Below, piece after piece: positions 6,334 through 17,899 of a stretch of 64,000 bases of DNA (positions are counted from its first letter, which is position 1; each line of letters starts with the position of its first letter). The notes beneath the pieces are model-generated. The model made no database searches. It saw nothing but the letters and a program-made list of their open reading frames with translations, and was not told the DNA's origin. Both the position numbers and the translations under genes were made by a program. This DNA is from Selenomonadaceae bacterium (GTDB lineage: Bacteria; Bacillota; Negativicutes; Selenomonadales; Selenomonadaceae). The stretch covers positions 1 through 64,000 of the forward strand of contig JAFWWC010000024.1 in assembly GCA_017518105.1 (NCBI GenBank). The letters run 5' to 3'.

Positions 6334-6879
6334 GTGCTTAAAGAAGTTTTGATAGTCGAGGGCAAAGCCGACGTTATCGCCGTCAAGCGTGCGGTCGAGG
6401 CGGATTGCATAACTACTGGCGGCTTTCATATCACGCGGCGGACGCTCGAAAATATTTCTGCGGCTTATGAGCGGCGCGGGATAATCATTTTGACTGACCC
6501 GGACGCGGCTGGCGAGAATATCAGACGGTTCTTGTCGAAGAAGTTTCCCGACGCTAAACACGCCTACATTCCCCGCGACGAAGCGACCGCTAATGATGAC
6601 GTTGGCATTGAGCAGGCGACGCCCGAATCAATCTGCAAAGCCCTTAGCAAAGTCCGAACCCTTGAGATTAATCCCCGCGACGAGTTCACGGCGGCGGAGA
6701 TGATTGCCTTCAAGTTATCGGGCGGCGTCGAGAGTTCCCGATTGCGTGATAAAGTCGGGGCGGCTCTTGGCATTGGTTATGGCAACTTGAAGACTTTCGT
6801 TAAGCGGCTGAATAATTACGGCGTGACCCGCGCTGAGTTTATGGAGGCGTTGAAAAATGTTGCATCCATTGATAGCTGA
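6334..6879 (+). CDS. rnmV: Ribonuclease M5 (5S rRNA maturation)
   Basis: The 181-residue TOPRIM-fold protein matches RNase M5, which trims the 5S rRNA precursor in Bacillota. The N-terminal TOPRIM motif contains the catalytic Glu in IVEGKADV (about 7-14), and the acidic DPD motif appears in ILTDPDAAGENIR (about 52-64). A conserved C-terminal region follows. It begins at GTG behind CGGAGGTG and overlaps rsmA by 23 bases. The rnmV-rsmA pair is a common Bacillota arrangement that couples 5S and 16S maturation. Confidence 0.93.
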   Translation: MLKEVLIVEGKADVIAVKRAVEADCITTGGFHITRRTLENISAAYERRGIIILTDPDAAGENIRRFLSKKFPDAKHAYIPRDEATANDDVGIEQATPESICKALSKVRTLEINPRDEFTAAEMIAFKLSGGVESSRLRDKVGAALGIGYGNLKTFVKRLNNYGVTRAEFMEALKNVASIDS

Positions 6880-7675
6880 CCTTTCGGCGACGCGGCATAT
6901 TCTGAAGAAATTCAAACTGCGTGCCGTCAAAGGACTCGGACAAAACTTTTTAATCGACGCGGACATTGTAAGGGGCATCGTCGAGGCGGCAGACATCCGA
7001 GCGGGCGATGAGGTCTTAGAAATCGGAGCGGGCATAGGGACTTTGACGCAAGGACTGCTGGAGGCGGGCGCGTTCGTCACGGCAGTCGAGGTCGATAAAA
7101 AATTGCCCGCCGTGCTCAAGGAGACACTCGCGGGCTACGAAAACTTCCGGCTCGTCGAAGGCGACATACTCAAGATAAACTTAGCGGAACTAATGCCCAA
7201 ACCGTTCAAAGTTGCGGCGAACCTTCCCTACTACATCACGACGCAGATTTTGCTGACGCTACTGGAAAAGGACTTGCCCGCAACCAAAATCGTAACGATG
7301 GTTCAAAGGGAAGTCGCCGAACGCATGACAGCCGCGCCAGGCTCAAAAATTTACGGGGCGTTGTCGGTGGCAGTGCAATTCCGCTCGGAGCCGCGCTTAG
7401 CCTTCGACGTGCCGCCCGAAAGTTTCTTGCCGTCGCCGGAGGTCACAAGCTCGGTTGTAGTCTGCGACGTTCGCAAGCCGCCTTTCGAGGTCGACGAAGA
7501 TTTTTTCTTTAAGGTCGTGCGAACTGCCTTTGCTCAGCGGCGAAAGACTTTGCTAAACTCCTTGGCGTGCTTTGGACGAGAAAAGCTTTTAGCGTCTGGA
7601 CTAGACGTTAAAAAACGCGCCGAGACCTTGAGCCTTGAAGAGTTCGCCGCTCTCGCAACCGCACTTCAAAAATAA
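6857..7675 (+). CDS. rsmA: 16S rRNA dimethyladenosine transferase RsmA/KsgA
   Basis: This 272-residue SAM-dependent methyltransferase dimethylates two adjacent adenosines in the 3' terminal hairpin of 16S rRNA, a late quality step in 30S assembly. Signature elements are the N-terminal GLGQNFLID, SAM-binding EIGAGIGTLTQ, acidic motif VEVDKK, and the catalytic NLPYY motif followed by ITTQ. The late PPESFLPSPEV segment and the small C-terminal helical domain are also typical. Length is normal. Translation starts within rnmV, which indicates coupling. Confidence 0.96.
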   Translation: MLHPLIADLSATRHILKKFKLRAVKGLGQNFLIDADIVRGIVEAADIRAGDEVLEIGAGIGTLTQGLLEAGAFVTAVEVDKKLPAVLKETLAGYENFRLVEGDILKINLAELMPKPFKVAANLPYYITTQILLTLLEKDLPATKIVTMVQREVAERMTAAPGSKIYGALSVAVQFRSEPRLAFDVPPESFLPSPEVTSSVVVCDVRKPPFEVDEDFFFKVVRTAFAQRRKTLLNSLACFGREKLLASGLDVKKRAETLSLEEFAALATALQK

Positions 7676-7696
7676 CTTTTCCCTTCATGATGACTG

Positions 7697-7705
7697 TGCT
7701 ATAAT
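7697..7705 (+). promoter_or_regulatory. Extended -10 promoter of the alanine symporter gene
   Basis: TGCTATAAT (TATAAT at 7700-7705), 30 bases before the start codon; no clear -35 box, which is common for extended -10 promoters. Confidence 0.55.
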
Positions 7706-7734
7706 TCGCATATCAAATTATGGAGGGAATTTTT

Positions 7735-9186
7735 ATGGAAGCATTGCACGGCGTGATTAACGACATTAACAATGTTCTTTGGACGTATGTAATCATCATC
7801 GCGCTAATCGGTTCGGGCGTCGTCTACACCCTGCGGACGAAACTTGTTCAAGTTCGATTGCTCGGCGAGATGGTCAAGCTCATCTTCGGTAGCGCGGGGC
7901 AAAAGACGATTGGCAAAGAGATTAGCGGCTTTCAAGCCTTCTGCGTGTCTACGGCGTCGCGTGTGGGCGTGGGCAATATTGCGGGCGTCGCGATTGCCAT
8001 TGTCACGGGCGGTCCCGGCGCAGTCTTCTGGATGTGGGTAATCGCCTTCATCGGGTGCGCGACGGGTTTTGTTGAGAGTACCCTTGCTCAGATTTACAAA
8101 CTGCCCAGAGGCGACGGCGCGTTCTTCGGAGGCCCCGCTTACTACATGAAGAACGCCTTGCACATGACTGGCTTGGCAAAACTATTCGCGGTGCTAATCT
8201 CCGTGACGTTCGGTTGGATTTACGTTTCAGTTCAGGCTAATACAATCGTTGGCGCAGTCGAGACGGCATTTGGCATTGACCACGCAATAACGGCAATCGC
8301 GGTGGCAGTGCTGACGGCTCTGGTAATCTTCGGCGGCGTCACGAGGATAGCAAAGTTCGCTGAAATGCTCGTGCCTTCAATGGCGGGGATTTATCTGTTG
8401 AGCGCGTTGATTATTATCGTGATGAACTTCGACAAGGTGCCGGCAATGTTCGCGCTGATAGTTCATGACGCATTCAGTCCTCAAGCGGCGGTCGGCGGCG
8501 GCTTCGCTGCAGTTTTCATGACGGGCGTAAGGCGCGGCTTATTCTCCAACGAGGCGGGCGAAGGTTCCGTTCCAAACGCGGCGGCGACTGCTAGCGGCAA
8601 GCACCCCGCTCGGCAAGGTCTGATTCAAAGTTTTGGCGTCTACGTCGATACGTGGCTTGTCTGCTCGGCTACGGCATTTTCGGTTTTGTTGACGGGGGAA
8701 TATTCTATCGGCGGAGAGTTGACTGGCGTCTCCTTAGTGCAGATGTCTTTGGCGAGCGTCTACGGAACTTACGCGCCGCACGTCCTAGCGGTGATTGTCT
8801 TCCTGTTCGCGTTCAGTTCGATTGTCGGCAATTACTTTTACGGCGAAGTCAATATCGCGTTCTTCGAGGGTGACGAGTCGGGCTTCTTGCCTAGCTCGGT
8901 TGCTCGTCACGCCATGAATCTTTTCCGTGTCGGCGTCGTAGGTATGGTCTTAGTCGGAAGTTTTGCGGAACTCGGTTTAGTTTGGGACGCGGCGGATTTA
9001 TTCATGGGCTTTCTATGCTTGACGAACCTTTATGCCGTCGTCCGCCTGTGCAAGTATGCTTTCATTGCGCTTGACGATTATGTCGCTCAAAAGAGCCGCG
9101 GCATAGAGGAGCCTACCTTTGACCCGAATATCATGCCGAGCAAAGAAGGCATTCACGCTTGGGGAGTTGATGACGGCAAGAAATGA
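7735..9186 (+). CDS. Alanine/glycine:cation (Na+) symporter
   Basis: A 483-residue polytopic membrane protein of the AGCS family, which imports alanine or glycine with sodium. It has about ten or more hydrophobic segments. Family-typical stretches include an early SGFQAFCVSTASRVGVGNIAGV region, GGPGAVFWMWV, the GPAYYM motif, and RGLFSNEAGEGSVPNAAA in the middle. ATG 7735 is preferred because TGGAGGG lies seven bases upstream; the in-frame ATG at 7720 is part of that site. It has its own promoter. The transported amino acid cannot be fixed from sequence alone. Confidence 0.92.
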   Translation: MEALHGVINDINNVLWTYVIIIALIGSGVVYTLRTKLVQVRLLGEMVKLIFGSAGQKTIGKEISGFQAFCVSTASRVGVGNIAGVAIAIVTGGPGAVFWMWVIAFIGCATGFVESTLAQIYKLPRGDGAFFGGPAYYMKNALHMTGLAKLFAVLISVTFGWIYVSVQANTIVGAVETAFGIDHAITAIAVAVLTALVIFGGVTRIAKFAEMLVPSMAGIYLLSALIIIVMNFDKVPAMFALIVHDAFSPQAAVGGGFAAVFMTGVRRGLFSNEAGEGSVPNAAATASGKHPARQGLIQSFGVYVDTWLVCSATAFSVLLTGEYSIGGELTGVSLVQMSLASVYGTYAPHVLAVIVFLFAFSSIVGNYFYGEVNIAFFEGDESGFLPSSVARHAMNLFRVGVVGMVLVGSFAELGLVWDAADLFMGFLCLTNLYAVVRLCKYAFIALDDYVAQKSRGIEEPTFDPNIMPSKEGIHAWGVDDGKK

Positions 9187-9205
9187 TTTAAATCTTTAGC
9201 AAGCC

Positions 9206-9234
9206 TTGACAGAAAAAATATTCGCATGTAAAAT
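9206..9234 (+). promoter_or_regulatory. rpoB-rpoC promoter
   Basis: TTGACA (9206-9211), 17-base spacer, TAAAAT (9229-9234). About 88 bases of leader precede rpoB. No rplJ-rplL genes lie upstream, so the operon has its own promoter. Confidence 0.75.
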
Positions 9235-9322
9235 TCACCTTTACTATTGGCGATAAGATGGAAAAGTGTGCGCGTCGTGTTTGTGATTTACGCCGCGCCC
9301 TTAAATTAAGGGAGGATGACCA

Positions 9323-12300
9323 ATGCTCAATCCCGTCAAAGTAGGCAAACGGTTACGCTACAGTTACGCAAGAATCAAAGAAGTTATGCAGATGCCGCAC
9401 TTACTCGACATTCAACGTAACTCCTATGATTGGTTCAAAAGAGAGGGCTTGCAGGAGATTTTCAAGGACATCTCGCCCATTGCGGACTTTTCGGGCAATC
9501 TGGAATTGTTTTTCGGTGAGCCTACGTTCGGCGAAAGTAAATACACCTTAGCGGAATGCAAACGGCGCGATGGCACTTATGCCGCTCCTGTCCGCGTGAA
9601 AGTCACGTTGCGCAATAAAATCAAAGGCGATGTCAAGCAACAGGAAGTCTTTATGGGCGACTTCCCGATTATGACTGAAACGGGTACGTTCATTATAAAC
9701 GGAGCCGAACGCGTCATTGTTTCTCAGCTTGTGCGCAGTCCCGGTGCTTATTACGATAAGACCATTGACCTCGCGGGCAAAAATATTTACAACGCAACCG
9801 TCATTCCCAATCGCGGCGCGTGGATTGAACTGGAGACGGATTCCTCTTCAACCATTAGCGTGCGTATTGACCGAACTCGCAAAATGCCCGTAACTTACTT
9901 TCTCCGCGCTCTCGACTTCGAGACTAATGAACAAATCCTTGACCTCTTTGATGTCAAATTTTTTATCGTCAGTAAACTGTACGACCAAAAAACTTCTGCC
10001 CAGCTCATTGACTTCTTAGCGGCGGAATCAGAGAACGGCACCGACCGCCGCAATCCAATTACTATCGACTATCTGAGACGCCAGCCCACACAGGATACTT
10101 TCGACCAGCTCCTTGCGGCTTATGCTGAACTCGACGAGAAAAACGACCTCCTTTCCAACTATAAATATTTCCTCGATACTTTCGCCGCGCTAGAAGATAA
10201 AAACACCCTCACAGCCGGTTATAAAGCTCTGATCGACATGCTTGACCAAGACCGCCGCAACGGTGAGGATAACAAGGAAAAGGCTCTAATCGGCATTTAC
10301 AATCGCCTGCGTCCGGGCGAGCCGCCCTCGGCTGACAATGCGGCTTCTCTGCTCCAATCCCAATTCTTTGACCCGCGCCGCTATGACTTAGCCGCCGTCG
10401 GTCGCTACAAGATTACTAAGAAACTCGGTTGGAAACGCCGCGTGCTCGGAAAAACGCTTGCCGAAGATTTATTCGACCAAGAAACAGGCGAACTCCTTAT
10501 TCCCGCCGATACTCTCGTTACTCAAGACATTCTTGACGCCATTCCAGACGAACGCGAAATTCCTATCTTTATCGGTTGGGAACGTTTGCTTTTGGGCGAA
10601 GTCTTGACGGAAGATATTCGCGATTCTGCAACCGGTGAGCTTGTCTTCCCCGTCGGCGAAGTCATTACTCAAGACATGCTCGATAATATCCCCGAAGACC
10701 GCAAAGACGATATTTTTAAGCTAGCCGTAAAGAAACTCCGCCGCGGCTATCGTTGGCCTATTCCTATCAAGATTAAAACGGAAAACGGAGCCTTTACCAT
10801 GCTTTGCGCCCCGACCCTTTCCATTAAAGAAAATCGGACAATTTGCGTAGCCGATATTATCAGCTCGATAAATTACATCTTCAACTTGATGAGCGACACG
10901 GGCTTTGCCGATGACATTGACCACCTTGGCAATCGGCGCGTGCGCAGTGTCGGTGAACTCCTTCAAAATCAGTTCCGCATCGGTATGGCTCGTATGGAAC
11001 GCGTCGTCCGTGAACGCATGACGACTCAGGACGCCGAGATTGTCACCCCGCAGAACTTGATTAATATCCGCCCGGTCGTCGCCGCTATCAAAGAATTCTT
11101 CGGCTCGTCGCAGCTGTCGCAGTTCATGGATCAGCACAATCCTTTAAGCGAACTAACCCACAAGCGCAGGCTATCCGCTCTAGGTCCTGGCGGGCTAAGT
11201 CGTGAACGCGCTGGCTTTGAAGTTCGCGACGTGCACAACTCCCACTACGGGCGCATGTGTCCTATCGAGACGCCTGAAGGTCCTAATATCGGTTTAATCG
11301 GTTCCCTTTCCAATTATGCCCGCGTCAATCAGTTCGGCTTCATGGAAACGCCTTATCGTCGCGTAGACAAAGAAAATCACCGCGTAACTAATGACGTTCG
11401 CTATATGACTGCCGACGAGGAAGAATCCCTCATCATTGCGCAGGCTAACGAACCCTTAGACGATAACGACTGGTTTATAAACGAACGGGTCACTGCCCGC
11501 CGCGCCGAAGAGACTACCAAAGTCCGCCGTGATAGCGTCGATTACATGGACGTTTCCCCTAAGCAGGTCGTTTCTATCGCTACGGCTATGATTCCCTTCC
11601 TTGAAAACGACGACGCCAACCGCGCTTTGATGGGCGCGAACATGCAACGTCAAGCCGTCCCGCTCCTTAAAACTCAAGCACCGCTCGTGGGCACGGGCAT
11701 GGAATTTAAAGCCGCTTGCGATTCCGGCGTCATGATTCTTGCACGCCGTCCCGGTACCGTCGTTCTATGCGACGCCCAAACCATTAAGATTAAAGTCGAC
11801 CCCGATTTTGTCACCTCTGCTAAGGACACCTTCGACACCTATCATCTTCAAAAGTTCGTCCGCTCCAACCAAGGCACTTGCATTAACCAAATCCCTATCG
11901 TCGAGAAGGGCGAACACGTTCAAGCCCGCCAGCCCATTGCAGACGGTCCTGCCACTTCAAACGGCGAACTTGCCCTCGGCTATAACATCATCGTCGCTTA
12001 TATGCCGTGGGAAGGTTACAACTACGAAGACGCAATCCTCTTGAGCGAAAACCTTATCAAACGCGACATCTACACTTCAATCCATATCGAGGAATACCAA
12101 TGCGACGCCCGCGATACCAAACTCGGTCCAGAAGAAGTCACCCGCGATATTCCTAACGTCTCCGAAGACGCGCTAACACATCTGGACTCCGAAGGCATAA
12201 TCGCTATCGGGGCTGACGTGCGCACGGGTGATATTCTCGTCGGCAAGGTCACTCCTAAGGGCGAAACTGAACTCACTGCCGAAGAACGACTCCTGCGCGC

Positions 12301-13891
12301 TATCTTCGGCGAAAAAGCCCGCGAAGTCCGCGATACTTCTTTAAAAGTCCCGCACGGCGAATCAGGCAAAATTGTCGCCGTCAACGTCTTCACCCGCGAA
12401 AACAACGACGAAATGGCTCCCGGCGTCAATAAGCAAGTGCGCGTCTACATTGCCCAGAAACGTAAAATCTCCGTCGGCGATAAGATGAGCGGTCGCCACG
12501 GCAATAAAGGCGTCGTCAGCGAAATCCGCCGCCAAGAGGATATGCCCTTCCTGCCCGACGGTACCCCCGTTGACATCGTCCTTAATCCGCTCGGCGTGCC
12601 TTCCCGCATGAATATCGGACAAATCCTTGAAACGCACCTGGGCATGGCTGTTCGCAAAATCGGACTCGGTATCAATTCTTTGGAAGTGCGCATTGAGGAC
12701 TTGAGAAAATATCTTAAAGTGCCCAAACCAATTCCCAATGATGACAAACCGTATCTCAACCTTGCCGAACGCGAGCAGGAACTTTGCCAACTCTATTCTT
12801 GCCTCATGGAAAAGATTAGCGAATGCCTTAACCAGTTCAGCAAGCTCGGAATTGTCAAAATCAGCGAAGAGCTCAAAGATATTGCCGAGTATTTCAATAT
12901 TCAAGACGCGGATTTCGCTAAGAAACTCTCTGACCTTTCAGACCGCACTTGCGTTATATCGGATATTCCCGCTCGCATTAATCGTGCAAAAGATATTGGC
13001 GGCGACCTTGATAACATTATTAAACGGGTCAATGAACTTCATATCGTCGACTTATTTAAGAAGTTTAAAGAACGCAATAAGGAGTTAAATCATTTGTCCG
13101 TCGACGAGGATGAAATTCATGTCCAGAAGTTCCTTAGCATTTTCCTTTTCTTTAAGCTAAACAACATGCTCCTCGAACTCGTTGCCATTGTAAAGACGTT
13201 CTGCGCTCTCGTGTTTGATTTGCGTACATTCGGTTTTGACGTCGATAAATACGGCTTGCCTAACCCCTCTGAAGCGGGTCTCAATATCTCTACTCCCGTT
13301 TTTGACGGCGCACGCGATGAAGACATAATGAGCACCATTGAACTTGCTGGGCTTGACGAAGACGGCAAAACTATCCTCTACGACGGGCGCACGGGCGAAC
13401 CTTTCGAGAACCGTGTTACTGTCGGTTGCGTCTATATGCTCAAACTTCATCACCTCGTTGACGATAAGATCCACGCCCGCTCCACCGGTCCTTATAGCTT
13501 AGTTACTCAGCAACCTCTCGGCGGCAAAGCTCAGTTCGGAGGTCAACGCTTCGGCGAGATGGAGGTCTGGGCTCTTGAGGCTTACGGCGCGTCCTATACC
13601 CTCCAGGAAATTCTCACCGTCAAATCCGATGACGTCCTCGGTCGCGTTAAAGCCTACGAAGCCATCGTTAAAGGTCTTAATATCCCTGAACCGGGCGTCC
13701 CAGAATCCTTCAAAGTCCTTATCAAAGAACTCCAATCCATCGCTTTAGATATTGCCGTCCTCTCTAAAGATAATTCCGAAGTCCTAATTTCCGACGACGA
13801 CGACGACGATTTCCCTCTTAATAAGAAGGCTAAAGAATTTGATCTTGACGTTTCCACTGATCCCACTATTATTAGCGATGAGGAGGCTTAA
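9323..13891 (+). CDS. rpoB: RNA polymerase beta subunit, with large insertions
   Basis: The 1522-residue beta subunit is about 330 residues longer than the Bacillus protein (about 1190) as I recall it. All core regions are present: the fork/rifampicin region with [39 protein letters not shown], the [12 protein letters not shown] catalytic-region motif, and the C-terminal [19 protein letters not shown]. Extra length lies at about residues 211-316 (lobe region), in a tandem duplication at about 369-467, and at about 1110-1320 between LGMA and ISTPVFDGA, where the E. coli beta subunit also carries an insertion. The tail is acidic with six consecutive Asp. It starts behind GGGAGG, three bases separate it from rpoC, and the frame is intact. 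Confidence 0.97.
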   Translation: MLNPVKVGKRLRYSYARIKEVMQMPHLLDIQRNSYDWFKREGLQEIFKDISPIADFSGNLELFFGEPTFGESKYTLAECKRRDGTYAAPVRVKVTLRNKIKGDVKQQEVFMGDFPIMTETGTFIINGAERVIVSQLVRSPGAYYDKTIDLAGKNIYNATVIPNRGAWIELETDSSSTISVRIDRTRKMPVTYFLRALDFETNEQILDLFDVKFFIVSKLYDQKTSAQLIDFLAAESENGTDRRNPITIDYLRRQPTQDTFDQLLAAYAELDEKNDLLSNYKYFLDTFAALEDKNTLTAGYKALIDMLDQDRRNGEDNKEKALIGIYNRLRPGEPPSADNAASLLQSQFFDPRRYDLAAVGRYKITKKLGWKRRVLGKTLAEDLFDQETGELLIPADTLVTQDILDAIPDEREIPIFIGWERLLLGEVLTEDIRDSATGELVFPVGEVITQDMLDNIPEDRKDDIFKLAVKKLRRGYRWPIPIKIKTENGAFTMLCAPTLSIKENRTICVADIISSINYIFNLMSDTGFADDIDHLGNRRVRSVGELLQNQFRIGMARMERVVRERMTTQDAEIVTPQNLINIRPVVAAIKEFFGSSQLSQFMDQHNPLSELTHKRRLSALGPGGLSRERAGFEVRDVHNSHYGRMCPIETPEGPNIGLIGSLSNYARVNQFGFMETPYRRVDKENHRVTNDVRYMTADEEESLIIAQANEPLDDNDWFINERVTARRAEETTKVRRDSVDYMDVSPKQVVSIATAMIPFLENDDANRALMGANMQRQAVPLLKTQAPLVGTGMEFKAACDSGVMILARRPGTVVLCDAQTIKIKVDPDFVTSAKDTFDTYHLQKFVRSNQGTCINQIPIVEKGEHVQARQPIADGPATSNGELALGYNIIVAYMPWEGYNYEDAILLSENLIKRDIYTSIHIEEYQCDARDTKLGPEEVTRDIPNVSEDALTHLDSEGIIAIGADVRTGDILVGKVTPKGETELTAEERLLRAIFGEKAREVRDTSLKVPHGESGKIVAVNVFTRENNDEMAPGVNKQVRVYIAQKRKISVGDKMSGRHGNKGVVSEIRRQEDMPFLPDGTPVDIVLNPLGVPSRMNIGQILETHLGMAVRKIGLGINSLEVRIEDLRKYLKVPKPIPNDDKPYLNLAEREQELCQLYSCLMEKISECLNQFSKLGIVKISEELKDIAEYFNIQDADFAKKLSDLSDRTCVISDIPARINRAKDIGGDLDNIIKRVNELHIVDLFKKFKERNKELNHLSVDEDEIHVQKFLSIFLFFKLNNMLLELVAIVKTFCALVFDLRTFGFDVDKYGLPNPSEAGLNISTPVFDGARDEDIMSTIELAGLDEDGKTILYDGRTGEPFENRVTVGCVYMLKLHHLVDDKIHARSTGPYSLVTQQPLGGKAQFGGQRFGEMEVWALEAYGASYTLQEILTVKSDDVLGRVKAYEAIVKGLNIPEPGVPESFKVLIKELQSIALDIAVLSKDNSEVLISDDDDDDFPLNKKAKEFDLDVSTDPTIISDEEA
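10427..10720 (+). repeat. Intragenic tandem duplication in rpoB (2 x 147 bases)
   Basis: Residues 369-417 and 418-466 of RpoB align without gaps, with 24 of 49 positions identical; shared anchors are GW, LG, LxED, TGEL and TQDxLDxIP. The DNA copies have diverged, so the duplication is old. Bacillus RpoB has a single copy of this segment. Confidence 0.8.
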
Positions 13892-13894
13892 TTT

Positions 13895-16800
13895 ATGCTT
13901 GACGTTAATATTTTCGATTCCATGCGCATCGGGCTCGCCTCTCCTGACAAAATCCGCTCTTGGTCCCATGGCGAAGTGAAAAAGCCCGAAACTATCAACT
14001 ACCGCACCCTAAAGCCTGAGCGCGACGGGCTCTTTTGCGAACGTATCTTTGGTCCCACTCGCGATTGGGAATGTCATTGCGGCAAATACAAGCGCGTTCG
14101 TTATAAAGGCACCATCTGCGACCGTTGCGGCGTCGAAGTCACTCGCGCCAAAGTTCGCCGTGAACGTATGGGGCATATCGAACTTGCCGCACCCGTCAGC
14201 CATATCTGGTACTTTAAAGGCATTCCCTCCCGCATGGGGCTTCTTCTCGATATGTCTCCTCGCAATCTCGAACGGGTTCTCTATTTCGCCTCGTATGTCG
14301 TTCTCGACCCTGGCAATACCGAACTCAAGCAAAAAGACTTACTCACTGAAGGGCAATTCCGCCTTCAATGTGAGACCTACGGTCGCAATGCCTTTAAAGT
14401 CGGCATGGGCGCAGAAGCTATTCAACAGCTCCTTAAAGAAATTGACTTAGACGCCCTTAGCCTTCAGCTTAGAGAAGAACTCAATTCCTCCAACGGGCAA
14501 AAGAGAGTCCGCGCTATTCGTCGCCTTGAAGTCGTTGAGGCTTTCCGCAAATCTGGTAACAAGCCCGAATGGATGATTCTTAATGTTATTCCCGTTATCC
14601 CGCCCGAATTGCGCCCCATGGTTCAGCTCGACGGCGGTCGCTTCGCTACCAGCGACCTTAACGATTTGTACCGCCGAGTCATAAATCGCAATAACCGCCT
14701 AAATCGCCTCCTCAAACTCAAGGCTCCTGATATTATCGTTCGCAATGAAAAGCGTATGCTCCAAGAGGCTGTCGACTCTTTGATTGATAACGGTCGCCGC
14801 GGACGCCCCGTCACAGGACCTGGCAATCGTCCGCTTAAGTCCCTTTCCGACATGCTTAAGGGCAAGCAAGGTCGTTTTCGTCAAAATCTTTTGGGCAAGC
14901 GCGTCGATTATTCTGGTCGCTCCGTCATAGTTGTCGGGCCTGAACTTAAGTTGCATCAATGCGGCTTGCCTAAGGAAATGGCGTTGGAATTGTTTAAGCC
15001 GTTCGTGATGAAGAAACTTTCCTCCGACTCTGGCTTGACGATTAAAGCTGCCAAAAAGAAAGTCGAACGGGCAACCCCTGAGGTCTGGGCGGTATTGGAA
15101 GAAGTCATTAAAGAACACCCCGTGCTTTTGAACCGTGCGCCGACTTTGCATAGGTTAGGTATCCAAGCGTTCGAGCCGGTCTTGACGGAAGGGCGTGCCT
15201 TGAAACTTCACCCTTTGGCGTGCACGGCGTATAACGCAGACTTCGACGGCGACCAAATGGCAATTCACTTGCCTCTTTCAGCTGAAGCCCAAGCCGAAGC
15301 GCGAGTTTTGATGCTGGCGGCAAATCACATTTTAGCCCCCAAAGACGGCAAGCCCATAATCGTCCCGACGCAAGATATGGTTTTGGGAACGTATTATCTG
15401 ACAAAGCTAAGGAAAGATAGCCCTGCGCGCCCCGTCAAAGGCGAGGGGAAGTTTTATACCGGAATAGAAGAAGCTCTACTAGCTTACTCTGATAAACAGT
15501 TGGACTTGCAAGCCGAAATAAAAGTTAGAGTCGGACGCGAAAACTTGCCAAGCCGAGTAATAGAGCAAATGGAGCCTGATAGCGAATGGCTTATGGTAAA
15601 AACGTCGGTCGGTCGAATGATCTTCAATGAAAAACTGCCGCTGGAGCTTAGGTATTATCATCAGGAGCAAGGCGAATGGTTTCTAGGCGAAGTCATGAAC
15701 AAAAAAGCCTTGGGCAAGTTGGTAGCAATGTGTTACAACCTCTTAGGGGCGACTCAGACGGCGCAAGTAATAGACGATGTAAAGCGGCTGGGCTATCACT
15801 ATGCGTGCATCGCGGGCATGACGGTGGCAATCTCTGATTGTATAGTGCCGCCGCAAAAAAAAGAAATCATAGAGGCCACGAATCAACAAGTCAAAAGAGT
15901 TGAGAGATATTACACACGCGGGATATTGACAGAGCGCGAACGCTATGAAAAGGTCATAGAATTATGGAACAAAGCGACAGAAGAAGTAGCAGACGCAATG
16001 ATGGCGAACATGGACGAATTCAATCCGATATACATGATGAGCGATTCGGGTGCGCGTGGCAATAAACAGCAAATGAGACAACTGGCGGGCATGCGTGGCT
16101 TAATGGCAGACCCCTCCGGCAAGATAATCGACTTGCCGATAACCGCGAACTTCAGGGAAGGGCTTTCGGTCTCGGATTATTTCATAAGTAGTCATGGAGC
16201 GCGCAAGGGTTTAGCAGATACAGCCTTGCGCACGGCAGATAGTGGCTATTTGACACGACGCTTAGTAGACGTCGCGCAAGATGTCATAGTGCTAGAGACG
16301 GATTGCCAAGTGCGAGAAGTAAATCTAAACAAGATGCGAGCAAGCCTCGTGGCAGACCCCCTAGATGCCTTAGAACTGTTGCACGAGGATCTGCTGGGCA
16401 AAAAGGTCGCCGCTCCTTTCATTGTGGAGGGGCGCGTAGTATTAACCACAGACGAACAAATAGAAGAAAAAACAATGGACAAGATAGCTAACAGCCTAAA
16501 AATAGCTGGGCAAGAGCTCGCGCTCCAAAGTGGCAAAGGCGGTATCGAGCAAATCCAGCTCGGAGGGGCAGATAAGGGCTCTATAATCCGGCAATACATA
16601 GGACTCAAGCTCGCCGCGGATGCAGGTGTTTATAAAGCGGGGCAAGAGCTCTCTAGAGACATAATAGAGAATCTGCTCTCCAGCGAGCAGCCTTCTATAA
16701 AGGTGCGCCCCAAAAAGCTTCGGGGGATTTCGCTAAGAGCCATCACTCAAGGCAAAGGGGTAATAGAATCACTTGCCGAACGCCTAACAGGACGCACTCT

Positions 16801-17836
16801 TGCCGAGGATGTTTATGATTCTCAGGGCAACCTAATCGCTAGTGCCAATCAGCTTATCTCGGCTAGTCTTGCCGAGCGCATAAGTCGAGAGCGTTCTTCT
16901 GTATTAATCCGTTCGGTCTTGACTTGCAAGGCTCCTTTTGGGGTCTGTCAGGCGTGTTATGGGGTGGATTTAGCCAATATGCGCCCAGTAGAACAAGGCG
17001 AGGCAGTAGGCATCATAGCGGCGCAGAGTATAGGCGAACCGGGCACGCAGCTTACAATGCGCACTTTTCATACCGGCGGCGTTGCAGGCGGGGATATAAC
17101 ACAAGGCTTGCCGCGGGTCGAGGAGTTATTCGAGGCACGCAAGCCAAAAATGAGCGCGATAATAAGCGAGGTCAGCGGAGAGGTAAGGCTAGGGAAAGCA
17201 GAAAAGAATGACTTAGTGCAAGTGGAAGTGATACCCGAGCGGGGGGAGCGGCGCAGCTATGTATTGCCGTATGGAGTGGCAAGTCGGGTTCACGAGGGCG
17301 ATAAAATAAAAGCAGGGGAGCCCTTGACAGATGGCGCGAAAAACCCGCACGACATTTTGCGTATCTGCGGTCTAAAAGAAACTTATCGCTATCTAGTAAA
17401 AGAAGTTCAGAAGGTTTATAAGTCGCAGGGCGTCGAGATTAACGATAAGCACATTGAAGTTATGGTTCGTCAAATGCTTCACAAAGTGCGCATCGAAGAC
17501 AGCGGCTCGACAGAATTTTTGCCGGGCGAGTTCGTCGATATAAATGTTTTCGAGGCGACGAATACCAAAGCTATCGAAGAAGACAGAGCCCCCGCCGTCG
17601 CCAAACCGATTCTCCTGGGCATAACCAAAGCTTCATTGGCAACGGATTCATTCCTCAGCGCGGCAAGTTTCCAAGAGACGACCAGAGTTTTGACTGACGC
17701 GGCGATTAAAGGCAAAGTCGACCCGCTCATCGGTCTAAAAGAAAACGTCATCATCGGCAAGCTTATCCCCGCCGGCACGGGCATGGCGCGTTATCGTGAC
17801 CTGACCGTCGTCGACAAAGAAGCACAAGCTCAATAA
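13895..17836 (+). CDS. rpoC: RNA polymerase beta' subunit
   Basis: The 1313-residue beta' subunit contains every key element. The N-terminal zinc ribbon reads CHCGKYKR with CDRCG about 14 residues on. The catalytic loop is NADFDGDQM, which binds the active-site magnesium. The second zinc site includes CQACYG, and the trigger loop appears in the [19 protein letters not shown] region. It follows rpoB by three bases behind GAGGAGG. Codon choice changes inside the gene: roughly 15.3-17.4 kb uses far more ATA, CTA, TTG and AGA/AGG than the first third and rpoB, and the last 400 bases revert. The protein stays well conserved throughout, so this is not an obvious foreign insertion. Confidence 0.97.
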   Translation: MLDVNIFDSMRIGLASPDKIRSWSHGEVKKPETINYRTLKPERDGLFCERIFGPTRDWECHCGKYKRVRYKGTICDRCGVEVTRAKVRRERMGHIELAAPVSHIWYFKGIPSRMGLLLDMSPRNLERVLYFASYVVLDPGNTELKQKDLLTEGQFRLQCETYGRNAFKVGMGAEAIQQLLKEIDLDALSLQLREELNSSNGQKRVRAIRRLEVVEAFRKSGNKPEWMILNVIPVIPPELRPMVQLDGGRFATSDLNDLYRRVINRNNRLNRLLKLKAPDIIVRNEKRMLQEAVDSLIDNGRRGRPVTGPGNRPLKSLSDMLKGKQGRFRQNLLGKRVDYSGRSVIVVGPELKLHQCGLPKEMALELFKPFVMKKLSSDSGLTIKAAKKKVERATPEVWAVLEEVIKEHPVLLNRAPTLHRLGIQAFEPVLTEGRALKLHPLACTAYNADFDGDQMAIHLPLSAEAQAEARVLMLAANHILAPKDGKPIIVPTQDMVLGTYYLTKLRKDSPARPVKGEGKFYTGIEEALLAYSDKQLDLQAEIKVRVGRENLPSRVIEQMEPDSEWLMVKTSVGRMIFNEKLPLELRYYHQEQGEWFLGEVMNKKALGKLVAMCYNLLGATQTAQVIDDVKRLGYHYACIAGMTVAISDCIVPPQKKEIIEATNQQVKRVERYYTRGILTERERYEKVIELWNKATEEVADAMMANMDEFNPIYMMSDSGARGNKQQMRQLAGMRGLMADPSGKIIDLPITANFREGLSVSDYFISSHGARKGLADTALRTADSGYLTRRLVDVAQDVIVLETDCQVREVNLNKMRASLVADPLDALELLHEDLLGKKVAAPFIVEGRVVLTTDEQIEEKTMDKIANSLKIAGQELALQSGKGGIEQIQLGGADKGSIIRQYIGLKLAADAGVYKAGQELSRDIIENLLSSEQPSIKVRPKKLRGISLRAITQGKGVIESLAERLTGRTLAEDVYDSQGNLIASANQLISASLAERISRERSSVLIRSVLTCKAPFGVCQACYGVDLANMRPVEQGEAVGIIAAQSIGEPGTQLTMRTFHTGGVAGGDITQGLPRVEELFEARKPKMSAIISEVSGEVRLGKAEKNDLVQVEVIPERGERRSYVLPYGVASRVHEGDKIKAGEPLTDGAKNPHDILRICGLKETYRYLVKEVQKVYKSQGVEINDKHIEVMVRQMLHKVRIEDSGSTEFLPGEFVDINVFEATNTKAIEEDRAPAVAKPILLGITKASLATDSFLSAASFQETTRVLTDAAIKGKVDPLIGLKENVIIGKLIPAGTGMARYRDLTVVDKEAQAQ

Positions 17837-17858
17837 ATCCTAAGCAAGCAAAGAAAAA

Positions 17859-17886
17859 GCCCCACTCACAATGAGCGGGGTTTTTT
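17859..17886 (+). terminator. rpoC terminator, probably bidirectional with fabF
   Basis: CCCCACTC / GAGCGGGG stem (one mismatch) with a five-base loop, TTTTTT on the plus strand and an A-run on the other side, so it can also end fabF transcripts, which converge here. Confidence 0.8.
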
Positions 17887-17899
17887 GGTGCGTGAAATT

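Noticed and set aside
15300..17450. Foreign gene or intein inserted in rpoC
   Set aside because: Codon use changes, but all conserved beta' blocks are present in order and no intein or extra domain is seen.
9323..17836. Numerous minus-strand frames of 60-180 codons opposite rpoB and rpoC
   Set aside because: No ribosome sites or recognisable domains; expected from GC-rich, biased codons on the coding strand.
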